IMG/VR virus record: IMGVR_UViG_3300028831_000554
Location: 1-52,994 of that record
Direction: 5' to 3' (one strand)
Length of the DNA: 52,994 nucleotides
Origin: a virus
Numbering within the stretch: position 1 is the stretch's first letter; each line of letters starts with the position of its first letter. The translations under genes and the position numbers were made by a program. This document shows, in pieces, positions 7,420 through 15,982 of this stretch. The notes beneath the pieces are model-generated. The model was given only the letters and a program-made list of their open reading frames with translations. It searched no databases and was not told the origin of the DNA.

Positions 7420-8073
7420 TCAACCCCTCCCTTGGCGCCGGGTGGCCCGCTGGCGGGAGATCTGCGCCCTTTGCGCCGGGGTGAGCCAGGACCCGGCCCA
7501 CCAGTGCTGGCAGAAGGCCCAGGGCTGGCCCACCGGCCCGCCGTCACGCAGAAGGTGCTTCTCCCGGTAGTGGACGGGGTAGAGCGAGCCCGGCGGGAGG
7601 AGGAGCACGTCATCCCGGCCGGGTAGCACAGCCGTGGTCACCCCGGGCCCGGACTCCCAGGCCCCGCCTCCTCCCGCCACCACCCCCATGGCCCGGGAGA
7701 GGCACGACAGGATGGCCGGATGGCCCGCCTCGGCCCCCAGCACGGCGTCGGGGACCACCTTGGCGTCCTCCCAGGCGGCGAAGCAGCCCACTCCCCGGAG
7801 GGGCTCGAAGGACCGCAGGGGCTCCACGTCGGAGTCCACGTACACCCCGCCCCGCAGCGAGAGGTCCTCGAGGCGGATGAGCCCCGCCCGCTGGGCCCCC
7901 GAGGTGCAGTGGCCCCAGAGCCGGGCGGTGGCCGGGAACCACTCCTCGGGCACGGGGTCGCGCCAGGTGACGAACTCCCAGCCGGGGTGGAGTTCCTGGA
8001 ACCGGAACCAGAACTGCTCGGTCTCGGAGACCACCTCGGCCGGGACCGTCCGCACCAGGCGCCGGGGGATCAT
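7420..8073 (-). CDS. Glycosyltransferase, GT32/DXD type, 217 aa
   Basis: The N-terminus follows the pattern of sugar-binding DXD transferases (IPRRLVRT then PGWEFVTWRD), and GGVYVDSDVEPL around residues 74-85 carries the DXD that binds nucleotide sugar and metal. No signal or TM segment is seen, so it acts in the cytoplasm on a phage or host acceptor. The start overlaps the previous stop (ATGA). It belongs to a cassette with two more transferases and a methyltransferase; the likely targets are virion proteins encoded upstream, but the acceptor is inferred. Confidence 0.8.
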   Translation of the reverse strand: MIPRRLVRTVPAEVVSETEQFWFRFQELHPGWEFVTWRDPVPEEWFPATARLWGHCTSGAQRAGLIRLEDLSLRGGVYVDSDVEPLRSFEPLRGVGCFAAWEDAKVVPDAVLGAEAGHPAILSCLSRAMGVVAGGGGAWESGPGVTTAVLPGRDDVLLLPPGSLYPVHYREKHLLRDGGPVGQPWAFCQHWWAGSWLTPAQRAQISRQRATRRQGRG

Positions 8074-8420
8074 CGGGCGAACCCGTAATTGACGATGAAC
8101 ACCACCAGTGACAGGACGAGGGTGGCGGCGGCGATCATGTAGCCGAACGTGGCGGCGTTGCCCGCCGTCCGCCCGGCCAGCTTGTCCATGTAGGTGGTCA
8201 GGTTGTCGATCTTCTCGGCCACGGTGTCGAAGCGTTTCTCCTGGGCCAGCTCCGCTTTGATGACGGCCTCTTTGGCCGCCGCCATGGCCGCGGCGGTGGC
8301 GTGCTCGATGGCCACGAAGCGCTGCTGGATGGCCTCGAAGCGGTAGTCGGTCTCCCGTCGCAGGTTGTCCAGGCCCATGTCAGCGGCCCGGCGCCGTTCC
8401 CCGTTGTCCTCGGTATTCAT
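8070..8420 (-). CDS. Coiled-coil membrane protein, 116 aa
   Basis: Residues about 10-85 are heptad-like and charged (a coiled coil), and residues about 92-112 are a C-terminal transmembrane helix (FGYMIAAATLVLSLVVFIVN). The topology is that of small tail-anchored phage proteins, which can be holin-associated. Both ends are translationally coupled (ATGA). Confidence 0.7.
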   Translation of the reverse strand: MNTEDNGERRRAADMGLDNLRRETDYRFEAIQQRFVAIEHATAAAMAAAKEAVIKAELAQEKRFDTVAEKIDNLTTYMDKLAGRTAGNAATFGYMIAAATLVLSLVVFIVNYGFAR

Positions 8421-8614
8421 TCATCCGCCTCCTCGGCCCGGGCGGCGTTGTAGGCCGACAGGTGGCCCACGAAGTTGGCGTAGAGCGACATGGCCGCCAC
8501 CCACAGGATGGACTGCTTCCACCACAGCAGGGTGGGGGCCAACAGGGCGGCCCACACCCCGGCCAGGATGAGGTGGATACGGCACATGATCCTGGCCGAC
8601 ACCCGCTGGCTCAC
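8417..8614 (-). CDS. Small membrane protein with two TM helices, 65 aa
   Basis: The start is GTG 8614, overlapping the methyltransferase stop (GTGA); the longer frame on record is a shadow of the methyltransferase. Two hydrophobic segments (IHLILAGVWAALLAPTLLW and SILWVAAMSLYANFVGHLSA) make a hairpin in the membrane. The C-terminus is acidic. A holin-like role is possible; the context is fibre modification, so an anchoring role is equally plausible. Confidence 0.65.
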   Translation of the reverse strand: MSQRVSARIMCRIHLILAGVWAALLAPTLLWWKQSILWVAAMSLYANFVGHLSAYNAARAEEADE

Positions 8615-9201
8615 CGGACGAACTCCCCCACCCAGACCGACTCGGCCCAGATGGACGTGGCGGCGTAGCGGCGGTGCTCCAGCCGCCTCGTTTGGCGCCA
8701 GCCGGAACCGTCGCGCACGAACGTGGCCTGACGGGTCGGGGTGACCGGCAGGCGCCCGTCGAGCACGGCCGAGTCCCAGAACGGGTGCCAGCCCATGGGC
8801 GTGGTCACCAGCATGGCCCCGCCCGGGCGCACCAGTTCCCACAGGTGCCGGAGCGCATTGACGGGCCCGTCGGGATGGCGCCCCTGGTCGGGCTCGTCCC
8901 AGCGGACGTGCTCCAGGGTGGAGATCGACACCACCCAGTCGTGGTCCTGGTGGTAGTCGAAGAGGTCCATGGCCAGGTGCCGTCCCGGCTCGTAGCGGTC
9001 GATCACCGTCCAGGGGGCCCGCATGTAGTGGGAGAGCACGTTGCCGATCTCGAGCCCGCCCCCCGCCGACCCCCGCTGGCCGATGAACCACCGGGCGATG
9101 GGGATCTCCACCGCCCGCTCGTTCTCCCCGGAGTGGTTGTAGGCGTCGCGGCAGTACTCGAGTTCGACATCCCAGTAGTAGAACCGCTCAGGCGGCAACA
9201 T
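8611..9201 (-). CDS. SAM-dependent methyltransferase, class I, 196 aa
   Basis: Motif I is GLEIGNVLSHY (about 49-59), an acidic strand end appears as VIDRYEPG (motif II region), and STLEHVRWDEP plus RPGGAMLVTTP are the usual motif IV and post-motif segments. The fold is that of small-molecule or sugar methyltransferases. Being sandwiched between glycosyltransferases, it probably methylates a sugar that they transfer. It overlaps the upstream gene by 14 bases. Confidence 0.8.
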   Translation of the reverse strand: MLPPERFYYWDVELEYCRDAYNHSGENERAVEIPIARWFIGQRGSAGGGLEIGNVLSHYMRAPWTVIDRYEPGRHLAMDLFDYHQDHDWVVSISTLEHVRWDEPDQGRHPDGPVNALRHLWELVRPGGAMLVTTPMGWHPFWDSAVLDGRLPVTPTRQATFVRDGSGWRQTRRLEHRRYAATSIWAESVWVGEFVR

Positions 9202-9907
9202 CGGCCCGCCCGTCGAGAAGGTTCCTCATGGCCTCGGGGTCCCAGCGCGCCGCCAGGTACCGGTCGCAGCGCTCCTTGTTGGCCAGCATGGTCGGCGAGG
9301 TCGGCTGGTTGCCCGAGGACACGGTGTGCCAGATGTGGAAGAGCACGCCGGGGATCTTGAACATCTCCTCTCCCGACATGGTCTCGCAGGCCACCCGGAA
9401 GGCGATGTCCTCGTAGCCCCAGCCGACGAATCCCTCATCGAAGCCCCCCACCGCCTCCCACAGTTCCCGGGTCACCACGTTGGCCGACGAGCACGCCCCC
9501 CGCAGACGGGCCCGGGTCCAGCGCCGCCAGGTCCGGGGCGCCGCCCGTAGGTCGACCCGGCCCGGGTCGGAGGCCAGGACGTGGGGCGAGCCCTGCTGGG
9601 TCAGCTGGTGGCGTTCGGTGTAGGCCAGCACGGGCCCGCCGGTGCGGACCGCCTTGTCGATCGCCCCGGTCACCATCTTGTGGTACAGCACCACATCGGC
9701 GTCGATGACGACGGCCACGTCCCAGTCCCCGGCCTCGGCACTGGCCCGGTTGATGGCCGCTGAGCGATTGAACGGCCCCTCGTCCTCGTCGTGCCAGCCC
9801 TCGAAGATGGGCAGCCCCACCTGGAGGGCCCAGTAGCGGCGCACCCAGTCCCAGATCAGATCCCGCTCGGGGTCGGCCCGGCGAGGGACCAGCACGACAG
9901 CGTTCAC
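9188..9907 (-). CDS. Glycosyltransferase, GT2/GT7-C type, 239 aa
   Basis: The protein starts with a Rossmann-like strand (NAVVLVPRRADPERD), has DADVVLYHK (DXD, about 69-77), and shows the C-terminal galactosyltransferase signature GGFDEGFVGWGYEDIAFRVA (about 154-173). HIWHTVSSGNQP further down matches the metal-binding His region of that family. It is soluble. The ATG overlaps the upstream stop (ATGA). Confidence 0.85.
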   Translation of the reverse strand: MNAVVLVPRRADPERDLIWDWVRRYWALQVGLPIFEGWHDEDEGPFNRSAAINRASAEAGDWDVAVVIDADVVLYHKMVTGAIDKAVRTGGPVLAYTERHQLTQQGSPHVLASDPGRVDLRAAPRTWRRWTRARLRGACSSANVVTRELWEAVGGFDEGFVGWGYEDIAFRVACETMSGEEMFKIPGVLFHIWHTVSSGNQPTSPTMLANKERCDRYLAARWDPEAMRNLLDGRADVAA

Positions 9908-10350
9908 GTCACCGCTTCGGTGGTGAGGGTGCCGTCATTGGCCACCTTGATCCGATACCGGGTGTTGTTCGGCGCCTTCAGGATCACTCCGTCCTCGGGG
10001 ACATTGAATTCGGCGTCGTGGTTGAACAGGACCGAACCCAGACTCAACTGGTTGTTGATCCAGCCGATGGAGGCGCGACTGTCATAGGGACTCGTGGCGC
10101 CGTTGGAGAGGTAGAGCACCGAGTCGTACGGATCTGACAACAACAGCCAGCGTGGGTACTCGTCCCCTTCGAGCTTGGCGGCCATGACCGGCTGGTCCTC
10201 GGGAAACACGAGGACGGTCATGGTGGCGTCTCCGCCACGGATGGGGTCGGGCATTTCCTCGGTGGTGAACGCAGTGGCTGCCATCGACGCACCGGATTGC
10301 CCTTGCAGATCTTCGATCTCACGTTCCAGGTAGTTCTCGAACTCGGTCAT
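9904..10350 (-). CDS. Virion-like beta protein, 148 aa
   Basis: The start is ATG 10350 (ATGA with the GT4 stop); the longer frame is out of context. The N-terminal 45 residues are polar and helical (FENYLEREIEDLQGQ) and the remainder is beta-rich (MTVLVFPEDQPVMAAKLEG, RYRIKVANDGTLTTEAV). This looks like a fibre- or capsid-associated domain, which fits its position inside the fibre block. Function unknown. Confidence 0.65.
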   Translation of the reverse strand: MTEFENYLEREIEDLQGQSGASMAATAFTTEEMPDPIRGGDATMTVLVFPEDQPVMAAKLEGDEYPRWLLLSDPYDSVLYLSNGATSPYDSRASIGWINNQLSLGSVLFNHDAEFNVPEDGVILKAPNNTRYRIKVANDGTLTTEAVT

Positions 10351-11396
10351 GTGTACCACCCTTCTCCGTAGAGGGTCGCCAGGCGGTCGATCCACCAGTC
10401 GTACTGCGGGGCGCAGGCCTCGAGGGTGAAGCGGCCCATGGCCCACTCCTGAATCGTGGCGGGGTCGAGGCCGTCCACCGCCTCGGCGCCGAGGAGGAAA
10501 TCCGAGAGGGTGTGGCAGAGATAGCCGGAGTGCCCGTGCGCCACCGTCTCGGTGTAGGCCCCGAACGGCGATGCCAGCACCGGCGTGCCGCTCAGCATGG
10601 CTTCGGCCGCCACGCCGCCGAAGGGCTCGATGTACACGCTGGGCGACAACAGCGCCCGGGCCCCGGCCAGGAGGGCGGCCTTCTTCGCTCCCCGTACCAC
10701 CCCGACATGCTCGATGCCCTCGAGTGCCGCCCCCTGCCCGGCGGTGACCACCCGGTGGTGCTCGGCCAGGCGCCGCACCACCTCGAGCCCCTTGCGCTCG
10801 GTCATCCTTCCCATGAACAGGAGGTAGTCGGACTTCTCATCGCTGAAGATGTAGTCGGCGGGGTCGAACGAGTTGGGTATGACCACGTCGAACCAGCGCC
10901 CGTCGGTCACCCCGGTCCGACCCCAGACGTAGTGCAGCCAGGCATAGGACTCGAAGCACTTGTGGGTCTCGTTCAGCACCCCTTCGTAGCCCACCCCGCA
11001 CTCGGCCACCACATGGTGGGGAAAGGCTGCCTGGATGGGCGCCTGGGCCCGCCCCATGGTCAGGAAGATGATGTCCTCGGGCCCGATGCGCTCCCCCATG
11101 GAGGTCACCGTGCGGGCGTTCATGGCCAGCCAGGGCGCCGAGAGGGGATCGAACTGGTCAAAGACCGTGTCCTCCCAGGTCTCGCTCCCAAACCAACTGG
11201 CCCGGTCATCCTGGGTCACCACCGCGACGTGCTCGGTCACCGGGGCGTCACATTCCGGTCCCGAGTAGAGGTACACCTCGCGGCCCAGGTCGGCCAGCAT
11301 CCGGCACAGGCGCAGCGCCTTACCGACATAGGCGTCCGGCTCCCACCGGTTGACGAGGTCGCGATGCGGGGTGGGCGCGGCCAGGTGGATCTTCAC
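10347..11396 (-). CDS. Glycosyltransferase family 4, 349 aa
   Basis: The start is GTG 11396 overlapping a small upstream gene (GTGA); an ATG 18 bases upstream has its AGGAG-like site too close. The C-terminal half has the GT4 hallmarks: YLLFMGRMTERKGLEVV, a binding loop, and the E-x7-E region EPFGGVAAEAMLSGTPVLAS followed by GHSGYLC. These enzymes use NDP-sugars with retention. It probably starts or extends the glycan made by the neighbours. Confidence 0.9.
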   Translation of the reverse strand: MKIHLAAPTPHRDLVNRWEPDAYVGKALRLCRMLADLGREVYLYSGPECDAPVTEHVAVVTQDDRASWFGSETWEDTVFDQFDPLSAPWLAMNARTVTSMGERIGPEDIIFLTMGRAQAPIQAAFPHHVVAECGVGYEGVLNETHKCFESYAWLHYVWGRTGVTDGRWFDVVIPNSFDPADYIFSDEKSDYLLFMGRMTERKGLEVVRRLAEHHRVVTAGQGAALEGIEHVGVVRGAKKAALLAGARALLSPSVYIEPFGGVAAEAMLSGTPVLASPFGAYTETVAHGHSGYLCHTLSDFLLGAEAVDGLDPATIQEWAMGRFTLEACAPQYDWWIDRLATLYGEGWYT

Positions 11397-11521
11397 ACCG
11401 CGGCCGCGCCCCACATCTCCCGGTACGGCTCCGGTGGGTTGGTCGGGACCATCCGCCGCCAGGGCGGCCGCACCGCTCTGGCCACGTACAGGTTGGTGGG
11501 ACGGCGGAAAACCCCGGTCAT
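11393..11521 (-). CDS. Very small basic protein, 42 aa
   Basis: ATG 11521 overlaps the preceding stop (ATGA) and its TGA at 11395-11393 overlaps the GTG of the GT4 gene. This exact coupling on both sides is what supports it. The product is Arg/Pro-rich with an RPTNLYVARAVRPPWRRM core. It may act mainly to carry ribosomes to the GT4 gene. Confidence 0.5.
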   Translation of the reverse strand: MTGVFRRPTNLYVARAVRPPWRRMVPTNPPEPYREMWGAAAV

Positions 11522-12009
11522 GGCACCAGCTCGGCGACGTAGGCGGTGGCTACCCAGGTGATGGAGTCGGCGGGCGCCCCGGTCATGCCGATAGCGAGAG
11601 CCTGGGACACGCTGGTGGAGAAGGCGGTTTCCGGCGTCCAGAGGATCTGGAGCCCCGCCCGGACGTTGAAGGTGTCGTTGTGGAGGGTCACCAGCGTCCC
11701 GGTTCCCACCGCGATCCTGGTCGTGTTGGCGGTCTCGGCCGTGAACGATGCCGCCGCGTCCCCGGCCCGGTTCGGGTTACGGACAACGCCCGTGTTCCCG
11801 CCAGAGCCCGACGTGTACGAGCCACTGGCCCGCTTGATGTACCAGTCAATCTGCTCTTCCTGGGAGTCGCCAAGCTCTGTGGTCTGACCGATGAACAGGC
11901 CGAGCAGCATGATGGCGGCCGAAGATCCGGCGATCAGTTCGAACCAGTCGATGGCCCCAGCCTGGGCTGACGCGGCCAACTGGACGGTGTAGGCGCGGGG
12001 GACGATCAT
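11518..12009 (-). CDS. Putative virion protein, 163 aa
   Basis: After a hydrophobic strand-like N-terminus (residues 10-45, including AAIMLLGLFIGQTTE) the protein is beta-rich with Gly/Ser/Thr (SGSYTSGSGGNTGVV, TRIAVGTGTLVTLHNDTFN), as in phage fibre or decoration proteins. The N-terminal pattern MIVPRAYTVQ resembles small tail-associated proteins from actinophages, but I cannot name the family. Its neighbours are fibre genes on one side and glycosyltransferases on the other. Confidence 0.65.
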   Translation of the reverse strand: MIVPRAYTVQLAASAQAGAIDWFELIAGSSAAIMLLGLFIGQTTELGDSQEEQIDWYIKRASGSYTSGSGGNTGVVRNPNRAGDAAASFTAETANTTRIAVGTGTLVTLHNDTFNVRAGLQILWTPETAFSTSVSQALAIGMTGAPADSITWVATAYVAELVP

Positions 12010-12386
12010 TGAGCGGCCCTCCTGTCACGCCGCCGAAGCCGCTCCAGATGACAGGCTCGGCACTTCCGTCCTTGACGGCCCGAGGAGCTGTAGGTGTTCT
12101 CGGGGGTGTACTCGTGGTTCCGCGGGCAGTGGGTCTTCCGCTGGCTCGCCGACCGGCCTTTCCTGACCATGTCGAGGGTGTTGTCCCGGGGCGTGCCTAA
12201 GAAGTGATGGGCCGGGTTGATGCACCGGGGCGTATTGCAGGTGTGGCAGATGAAATGGCCGGGCGGTATCGGGCCGTGGGTCTGCTCCCAGAGATACCGG
12301 ACCTCCGGCATGGTCCGACCGTTACGTCTGATCTGCGGCTCCCGCTGGCTCGGAGTCCTGGTCGAGAGGATGCACTCGTCAGTCAC
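12006..12386 (-). CDS. HNH homing endonuclease, 126 aa
   Basis: The start is GTG 12386; its reading overlaps the upstream stop by eight bases. The HNH_3 pattern is complete: PQIRRNGRTMPEVRYLWEQ then GHFICHTCNTPRCINPAHHF, LGTPRDNTLDM, and a second zinc site CPRNHEYTPENTY...CRACH. The family makes free-standing homing endonucleases. It interrupts an otherwise fibre-only gene run, which marks an insertion. Confidence 0.9.
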   Translation of the reverse strand: MTDECILSTRTPSQREPQIRRNGRTMPEVRYLWEQTHGPIPPGHFICHTCNTPRCINPAHHFLGTPRDNTLDMVRKGRSASQRKTHCPRNHEYTPENTYSSSGRQGRKCRACHLERLRRRDRRAAQ

Positions 12387-12666
12387 CGGCCACCTCGATC
12401 CAGCCGCCGGGGCCGATCCCGATTTCCAGGTCGGCCGCCACCACGGTCCCCTCCCCGGCAGCGACCCGGCCGTCGTCGTCGTGGTATCCCAGCTGGCCGA
12501 ACAGGATCCGGATGTGGTCGTCCTCCCGGAGGATGGCGCTGATCGGCAGCGGGTCCGGTGTCCGCTCCATCGCGGGGCGCTCCCACCAGTTCTCGCCAGA
12601 GTGGGAAATCTGGACGACGGTCTTGCCGACCAGGCTCTCATCGATCTGATCGTATGGGACGGCCAT
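12379..12666 (-). CDS. Hypothetical acidic protein, 95 aa
   Basis: ATG 12666 follows GGAGG at the best distance. The product reads as a small beta domain (VQISHSGENWWERPAMERTP, HIRILFGQLGYHDDDGRV). No family recognised. It lies between a large virion protein and an HNH insertion and may be a fibre chaperone or decoration protein. Confidence 0.65.
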   Translation of the reverse strand: MAVPYDQIDESLVGKTVVQISHSGENWWERPAMERTPDPLPISAILREDDHIRILFGQLGYHDDDGRVAAGEGTVVAADLEIGIGPGGWIEVAGD

Positions 12667-12673
12667 CGGCCTC

Positions 12674-14404
12674 CTATCTGACAGCGAGGGTGCGGAAGGT
12701 GCGACGGTTGAAGGGCAGAGGCGGCATGGAAGGGGTGGGCGCTGCTGACGGTAGCTCGAAGTTGGCCCACGAAACCTGGGTTCTGATGGTGGCGGGGGCG
12801 GCCGCCAGTTCGAGGATGATTCCGGCCGAGTCCCGGGCGTTGTTGATGGTCGGGTTGTACGTCTGGGCGCCCGCCGCTGTGACCGTCTTGTAGCCGCCAT
12901 AGATCGTCATGTTGAGGTCGGCGGTGGCGATGGACGTGCCGAGCTTGACGGTGTTGAAGCTCGACCAGGACCCGTTGGTGGTGTCGGCGTCCTGGGTGTA
13001 GGTATCGGAGGACGGCCCTTCCACCGCGACCACGCCGTAGGCCACGTTCCCGGCGGCAATCGAGGCATCCGTCACCGAGGCCAGGTTGGTCGAGGCCACG
13101 CCGTTGGCCTTGACCGGCGTCCCGACCACAGGAGTCGTCCCGTCGATTCCCGACCATTCCTCGGCCACGCAGGCCTGGACGACGGAGGCCCCGTAGGTGA
13201 GCCTGATCGTTCCGCTGGTAGCGGCGATCTTGATGACCGAGACGTTGCAGGTCACCCCAGCGCTGGCTACGCCAGGGTCGTTGTTCTGCTGGTACTCGGT
13301 GTGGGTCCCCATCGCCGTGCCAGAGAAGTTGGAAGGGACAAAGGTCACGGCGTTCCCGCCGCTCCCAGCGTTGTCGGCCGCGCTCCGGACGATGAGATAG
13401 TTCCCGACCGTGAGGCCGGTCAGCACGAGGTCGACGGTCGTGGTCGCGGTGTTGGAGTTGGCGCTCGCCCGGTCGGCCACGAACGTCGGCACCTGGTCGT
13501 TGGCGGTGTACGCCGGGGTGAATCTAAGTCTCAGGTCGCTGTAGTCGGTGATGGCATCGGCCTGGGTGGTCGTCAGCGTCTGGTCCTGGGTCGTCCAGGC
13601 ATTCGAGATGCCGGTGTGAGACCAGGACGCCACCGGCCCGTTGACGATGTCGAAGTAGGCGTCAGCGTTACCGCTGGAGGCGTCGGACCAGGTGGTCGCC
13701 ACGCTGTCGTAGACCTGGAGCTTCCCCCCGGCATAGGGGTTCGTGGTATTGCCATGGATGCCGTAGTTGTTGGTGGCGTTGACCGCCGTGGAGCGCCGCA
13801 TGACGAGCCAGTAGGTCCCCGCCGCCAGGAGACCGGAGTTCAGGTTGAACGCCACCAGGGCGCCGACGTTGTTGTCGGTGCTGAGGCCGGACCCTGCCAC
13901 CGAGGCCGTCACGATGTCGGTTCCGCTGGGGCTACCACTGGCATCGGCCTGGAGGGCCAGGATGAAGTTGTCGGTCGGCGACCCCACCTTGTTGAGGTAG
14001 AGGTTCACCGTGTCGACGGATCCACCGCCCGGCCAGGGGAACGACTGGGCGCGCCGTTCCTGACCGGTTGTCGCCCCCATGGCGAACGAGCCGACGGCGG
14101 CGTGGTCGAGGTTCTGGACGACGTTGCCCTGGTAGAGCCCAACGGTCAGGTTGGCCGCCCCACCGGACACGTTCTTCTCATAGCGGTAGTGGACGATATG
14201 CCCTGTCGAGGACAGGGGGTCGGCGATGTCGCTGAGGCTGGCCTCGTAGTACTGGGTCGTCACCGGGGCGGCCGGGGACTGTATGTAGTCGCTGTCGCTG
14301 GCCGCCACTTCGTCAATGGCCGTGTAGAGGTTGGTCGTTCCGCCGCTCTGGTCGGTCCACGAGTTGGTGGCTACGTCACCGTCGGGGTACTCGAAGTCGG
14401 CCAT
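12674..14404 (-). CDS. Large beta-rich virion protein, 576 aa
   Basis: The sequence is Gly/Ala/Ser/Thr/Asn-rich with repeated beta strands and few charges, typical of fibre or tail-tip adhesins. Residues about 105-205 (SFPWPGGGSVDTVNLYLNKV...) resemble surface jelly-roll domains used for sugar binding. Later parts (about 330-520) look like another jelly-roll (VTFVPSNFSGTAMG, DLNMTIYGGYKTV). The ATG at 14404 has GGAC-rich upstream sequence. It probably forms part of the host-receptor apparatus. Confidence 0.75.
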   Translation of the reverse strand: MADFEYPDGDVATNSWTDQSGGTTNLYTAIDEVAASDSDYIQSPAAPVTTQYYEASLSDIADPLSSTGHIVHYRYEKNVSGGAANLTVGLYQGNVVQNLDHAAVGSFAMGATTGQERRAQSFPWPGGGSVDTVNLYLNKVGSPTDNFILALQADASGSPSGTDIVTASVAGSGLSTDNNVGALVAFNLNSGLLAAGTYWLVMRRSTAVNATNNYGIHGNTTNPYAGGKLQVYDSVATTWSDASSGNADAYFDIVNGPVASWSHTGISNAWTTQDQTLTTTQADAITDYSDLRLRFTPAYTANDQVPTFVADRASANSNTATTTVDLVLTGLTVGNYLIVRSAADNAGSGGNAVTFVPSNFSGTAMGTHTEYQQNNDPGVASAGVTCNVSVIKIAATSGTIRLTYGASVVQACVAEEWSGIDGTTPVVGTPVKANGVASTNLASVTDASIAAGNVAYGVVAVEGPSSDTYTQDADTTNGSWSSFNTVKLGTSIATADLNMTIYGGYKTVTAAGAQTYNPTINNARDSAGIILELAAAPATIRTQVSWANFELPSAAPTPSMPPLPFNRRTFRTLAVR

Positions 14405-14406
14405 CG

Positions 14407-14799
14407 TCAGGTCCTTCTGTACCGGACAAACACCGTCAGGTCGGAGCCCGGGGTGCCGCTTCCGATCTGGTCCCGATCCACGGTCAGGTATTCGCCAATC
14501 GCTATGGCGGGGACATCGGGTACGGCCTCCGTCGTCGTGGCGTTCGTCCCGGCGGTGATCGTCGGCCGGTTGGCCTGGGTGGTGAAGATCGTTGTCCCGT
14601 TCTTGTTCACGTCGATAATGATGTCCGCGCCAGCGGGAGCCGTGGCGACGGCGGCCGACACGCCCAGGACCAGGGCGGTGAACGGGAAGCGGTAGCGCGA
14701 CACTCCCGTTCCGGTGGTAAGGACACCGGACCCGGCGAACACCGCCAGCTGCTCGGGGGAGGCGGAGACGGCCTCCGGGTAGGCGTCGATTCGGCCCAT
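14407..14799 (-). CDS. Putative fibre-associated protein, 130 aa
   Basis: The start ATG 14799 shares bases with the previous stop (TGATG). The protein is beta-rich (RYRFPFTALVLGVSAAVAT, DIIIDVNKNGTTIFTT) and resembles small head or tail decoration proteins whose core is one beta sandwich. No catalytic motif. It is coupled to large virion genes on both sides. Confidence 0.65.
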   Translation of the reverse strand: MGRIDAYPEAVSASPEQLAVFAGSGVLTTGTGVSRYRFPFTALVLGVSAAVATAPAGADIIIDVNKNGTTIFTTQANRPTITAGTNATTTEAVPDVPAIAIGEYLTVDRDQIGSGTPGSDLTVFVRYRRT

Positions 14800-15653
14800 C
14801 AGGTGGCCGCCTCGTAGCAGCCCGTCACCATGAGATGGTCGAGGTTCCCCCAAGTGAACGGGGCTGTGGCGGTCGTGCTCGCATAGCTGCCCAGCCCATC
14901 GTCGTGGCGGAGAAGTGCCGTCGTCGTGTTGTTGATCTGACAGCGGGCGTCATAGGCCTTGACTCCGGTGTCGACGTAGGTGGCTGGGCCAATCGGCCAC
15001 TCCTGCACATAATCGGAAGCTGCCGGAATCGGCAACGTGAATGTCGGCGTGGTCCCCACCGCGCTGGTGGTGCCCAACACGAACCGGAGCCTGAAGTTCA
15101 CCTCTCGACCCTGTTTGCTGAAGGTGGCCAGCGTCGTCCCGTTACCCACCGTCAGGTTCGTCCACGTCGGTACCCAGATCGCCCACGCCTCGCTGGCGAT
15201 CATCCCAGCCGTGACCGACTGGCCCTGGGGCCAGACGGTGCCGGTGATGTCCTCGACAAGGATGAACGACGGCCTCGCGCTGCTGGCAATCAGGGACACG
15301 GTGCCGGTGTCGGTGATAGCCGCCAGCTTGTAAGTATGGGTCCCGGCGCTGGGGAGGACAACCGCTTCAACGTGGGCGTTGCTACCGTTGACGGCCGGGT
15401 TGACCCCGCCCTCGTTGAGAGTCGTCGTTCCTTCCTTGGCCCGGACAACCGCCGCCGTGGGGGTCCCCGCCGTGCTGGCGAACAAGGCATGGCCGGTGAT
15501 GAGGAGGCGCCGCCCACCGGGGACGGTAACGGTCACCGAAAGGCTGGTGAGGTCAACCTCGGTCGTGGTGATACCGGTCTGGTTGGCCGCGACTTCCACA
15601 TAGGCCAACGCGCTCGATAGCGCCCCACCCGGCGGGTAGACATCGATGCTCAA
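14799..15653 (-). CDS. Putative tail or fibre protein, 284 aa
   Basis: Two beta-rich halves are visible. The first (about 1-125) alternates strands and Thr (VDLTSLSVTVTVPGGRRLL), the second (about 150-284) resembles the C-terminal domain of phage tail proteins (FRLRFVLGTTSAVGTTPTF, ending in LDHLMVTGCYEAAT). No helix or enzyme motif is seen. Its start overlaps the previous gene (ATGA). Confidence 0.65.
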   Translation of the reverse strand: MSIDVYPPGGALSSALAYVEVAANQTGITTTEVDLTSLSVTVTVPGGRRLLITGHALFASTAGTPTAAVVRAKEGTTTLNEGGVNPAVNGSNAHVEAVVLPSAGTHTYKLAAITDTGTVSLIASSARPSFILVEDITGTVWPQGQSVTAGMIASEAWAIWVPTWTNLTVGNGTTLATFSKQGREVNFRLRFVLGTTSAVGTTPTFTLPIPAASDYVQEWPIGPATYVDTGVKAYDARCQINNTTTALLRHDDGLGSYASTTATAPFTWGNLDHLMVTGCYEAAT

Positions 15654-15982
15654 GCGAACTCCACTCCCGACACCGTGACGGTCAGGGCCGAGGCCGTCGA
15701 TGCCTTCAGGGACACGAACCCGCCCGTCGCCAGGACCTGGGCCAGGGAGTAGATGACGGTGGAGTAGGCGCCGATAGGGGCTGTCGAGACCACGTTATTC
15801 GTCACCCCGGCCGTCCCGCCGGAAGCCACCAGGCTGATGTCGAGGTTGACCGCCGAGGCTGTGGTGTTGCAGACAACGATTTCCTTGATGATGGCGGAGG
15901 TGGCGCCGGGCACCGTGTAGGCGGTCGCATGTGATGTTCCCGGTTGGGTCTGCGCCAGGCGCTTCGGTGTGTATGTGGCCAT
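15650..15982 (-). CDS. Small beta virion protein, 110 aa
   Basis: I take ATG 15982, which shares its A with the TGA of the YadA-like gene (TGATG); an ATG nine bases upstream is also possible. The protein is Thr/Ala/Val-rich (IIKEIVVCNTTASAVNLDIS), the pattern of small tail or head decoration proteins. It is likely a companion of the large fibre encoded just before it. Confidence 0.65.
   Translation of the reverse strand: MATYTPKRLAQTQPGTSHATAYTVPGATSAIIKEIVVCNTTASAVNLDISLVASGGTAGVTNNVVSTAPIGAYSTVIYSLAQVLATGGFVSLKASTASALTVTVSGVEFA

Noticed and set aside
8614-9091. Upstream part of the 8417-9091 minus frame
   Set aside because: Arg/Gly/Pro-rich shadow of the methyltransferase; only the last 65 residues from GTG 8614 are real.
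13301-14695. Long plus-strand ORF (464 aa) opposite the fibre genes
   Set aside because: It is the Val/Gly/Arg-rich antisense shadow of the virion genes at 12674-14799; the minus strand has coupled starts and sensible proteins. The same applies to 19605-20909 and 8674-9360.
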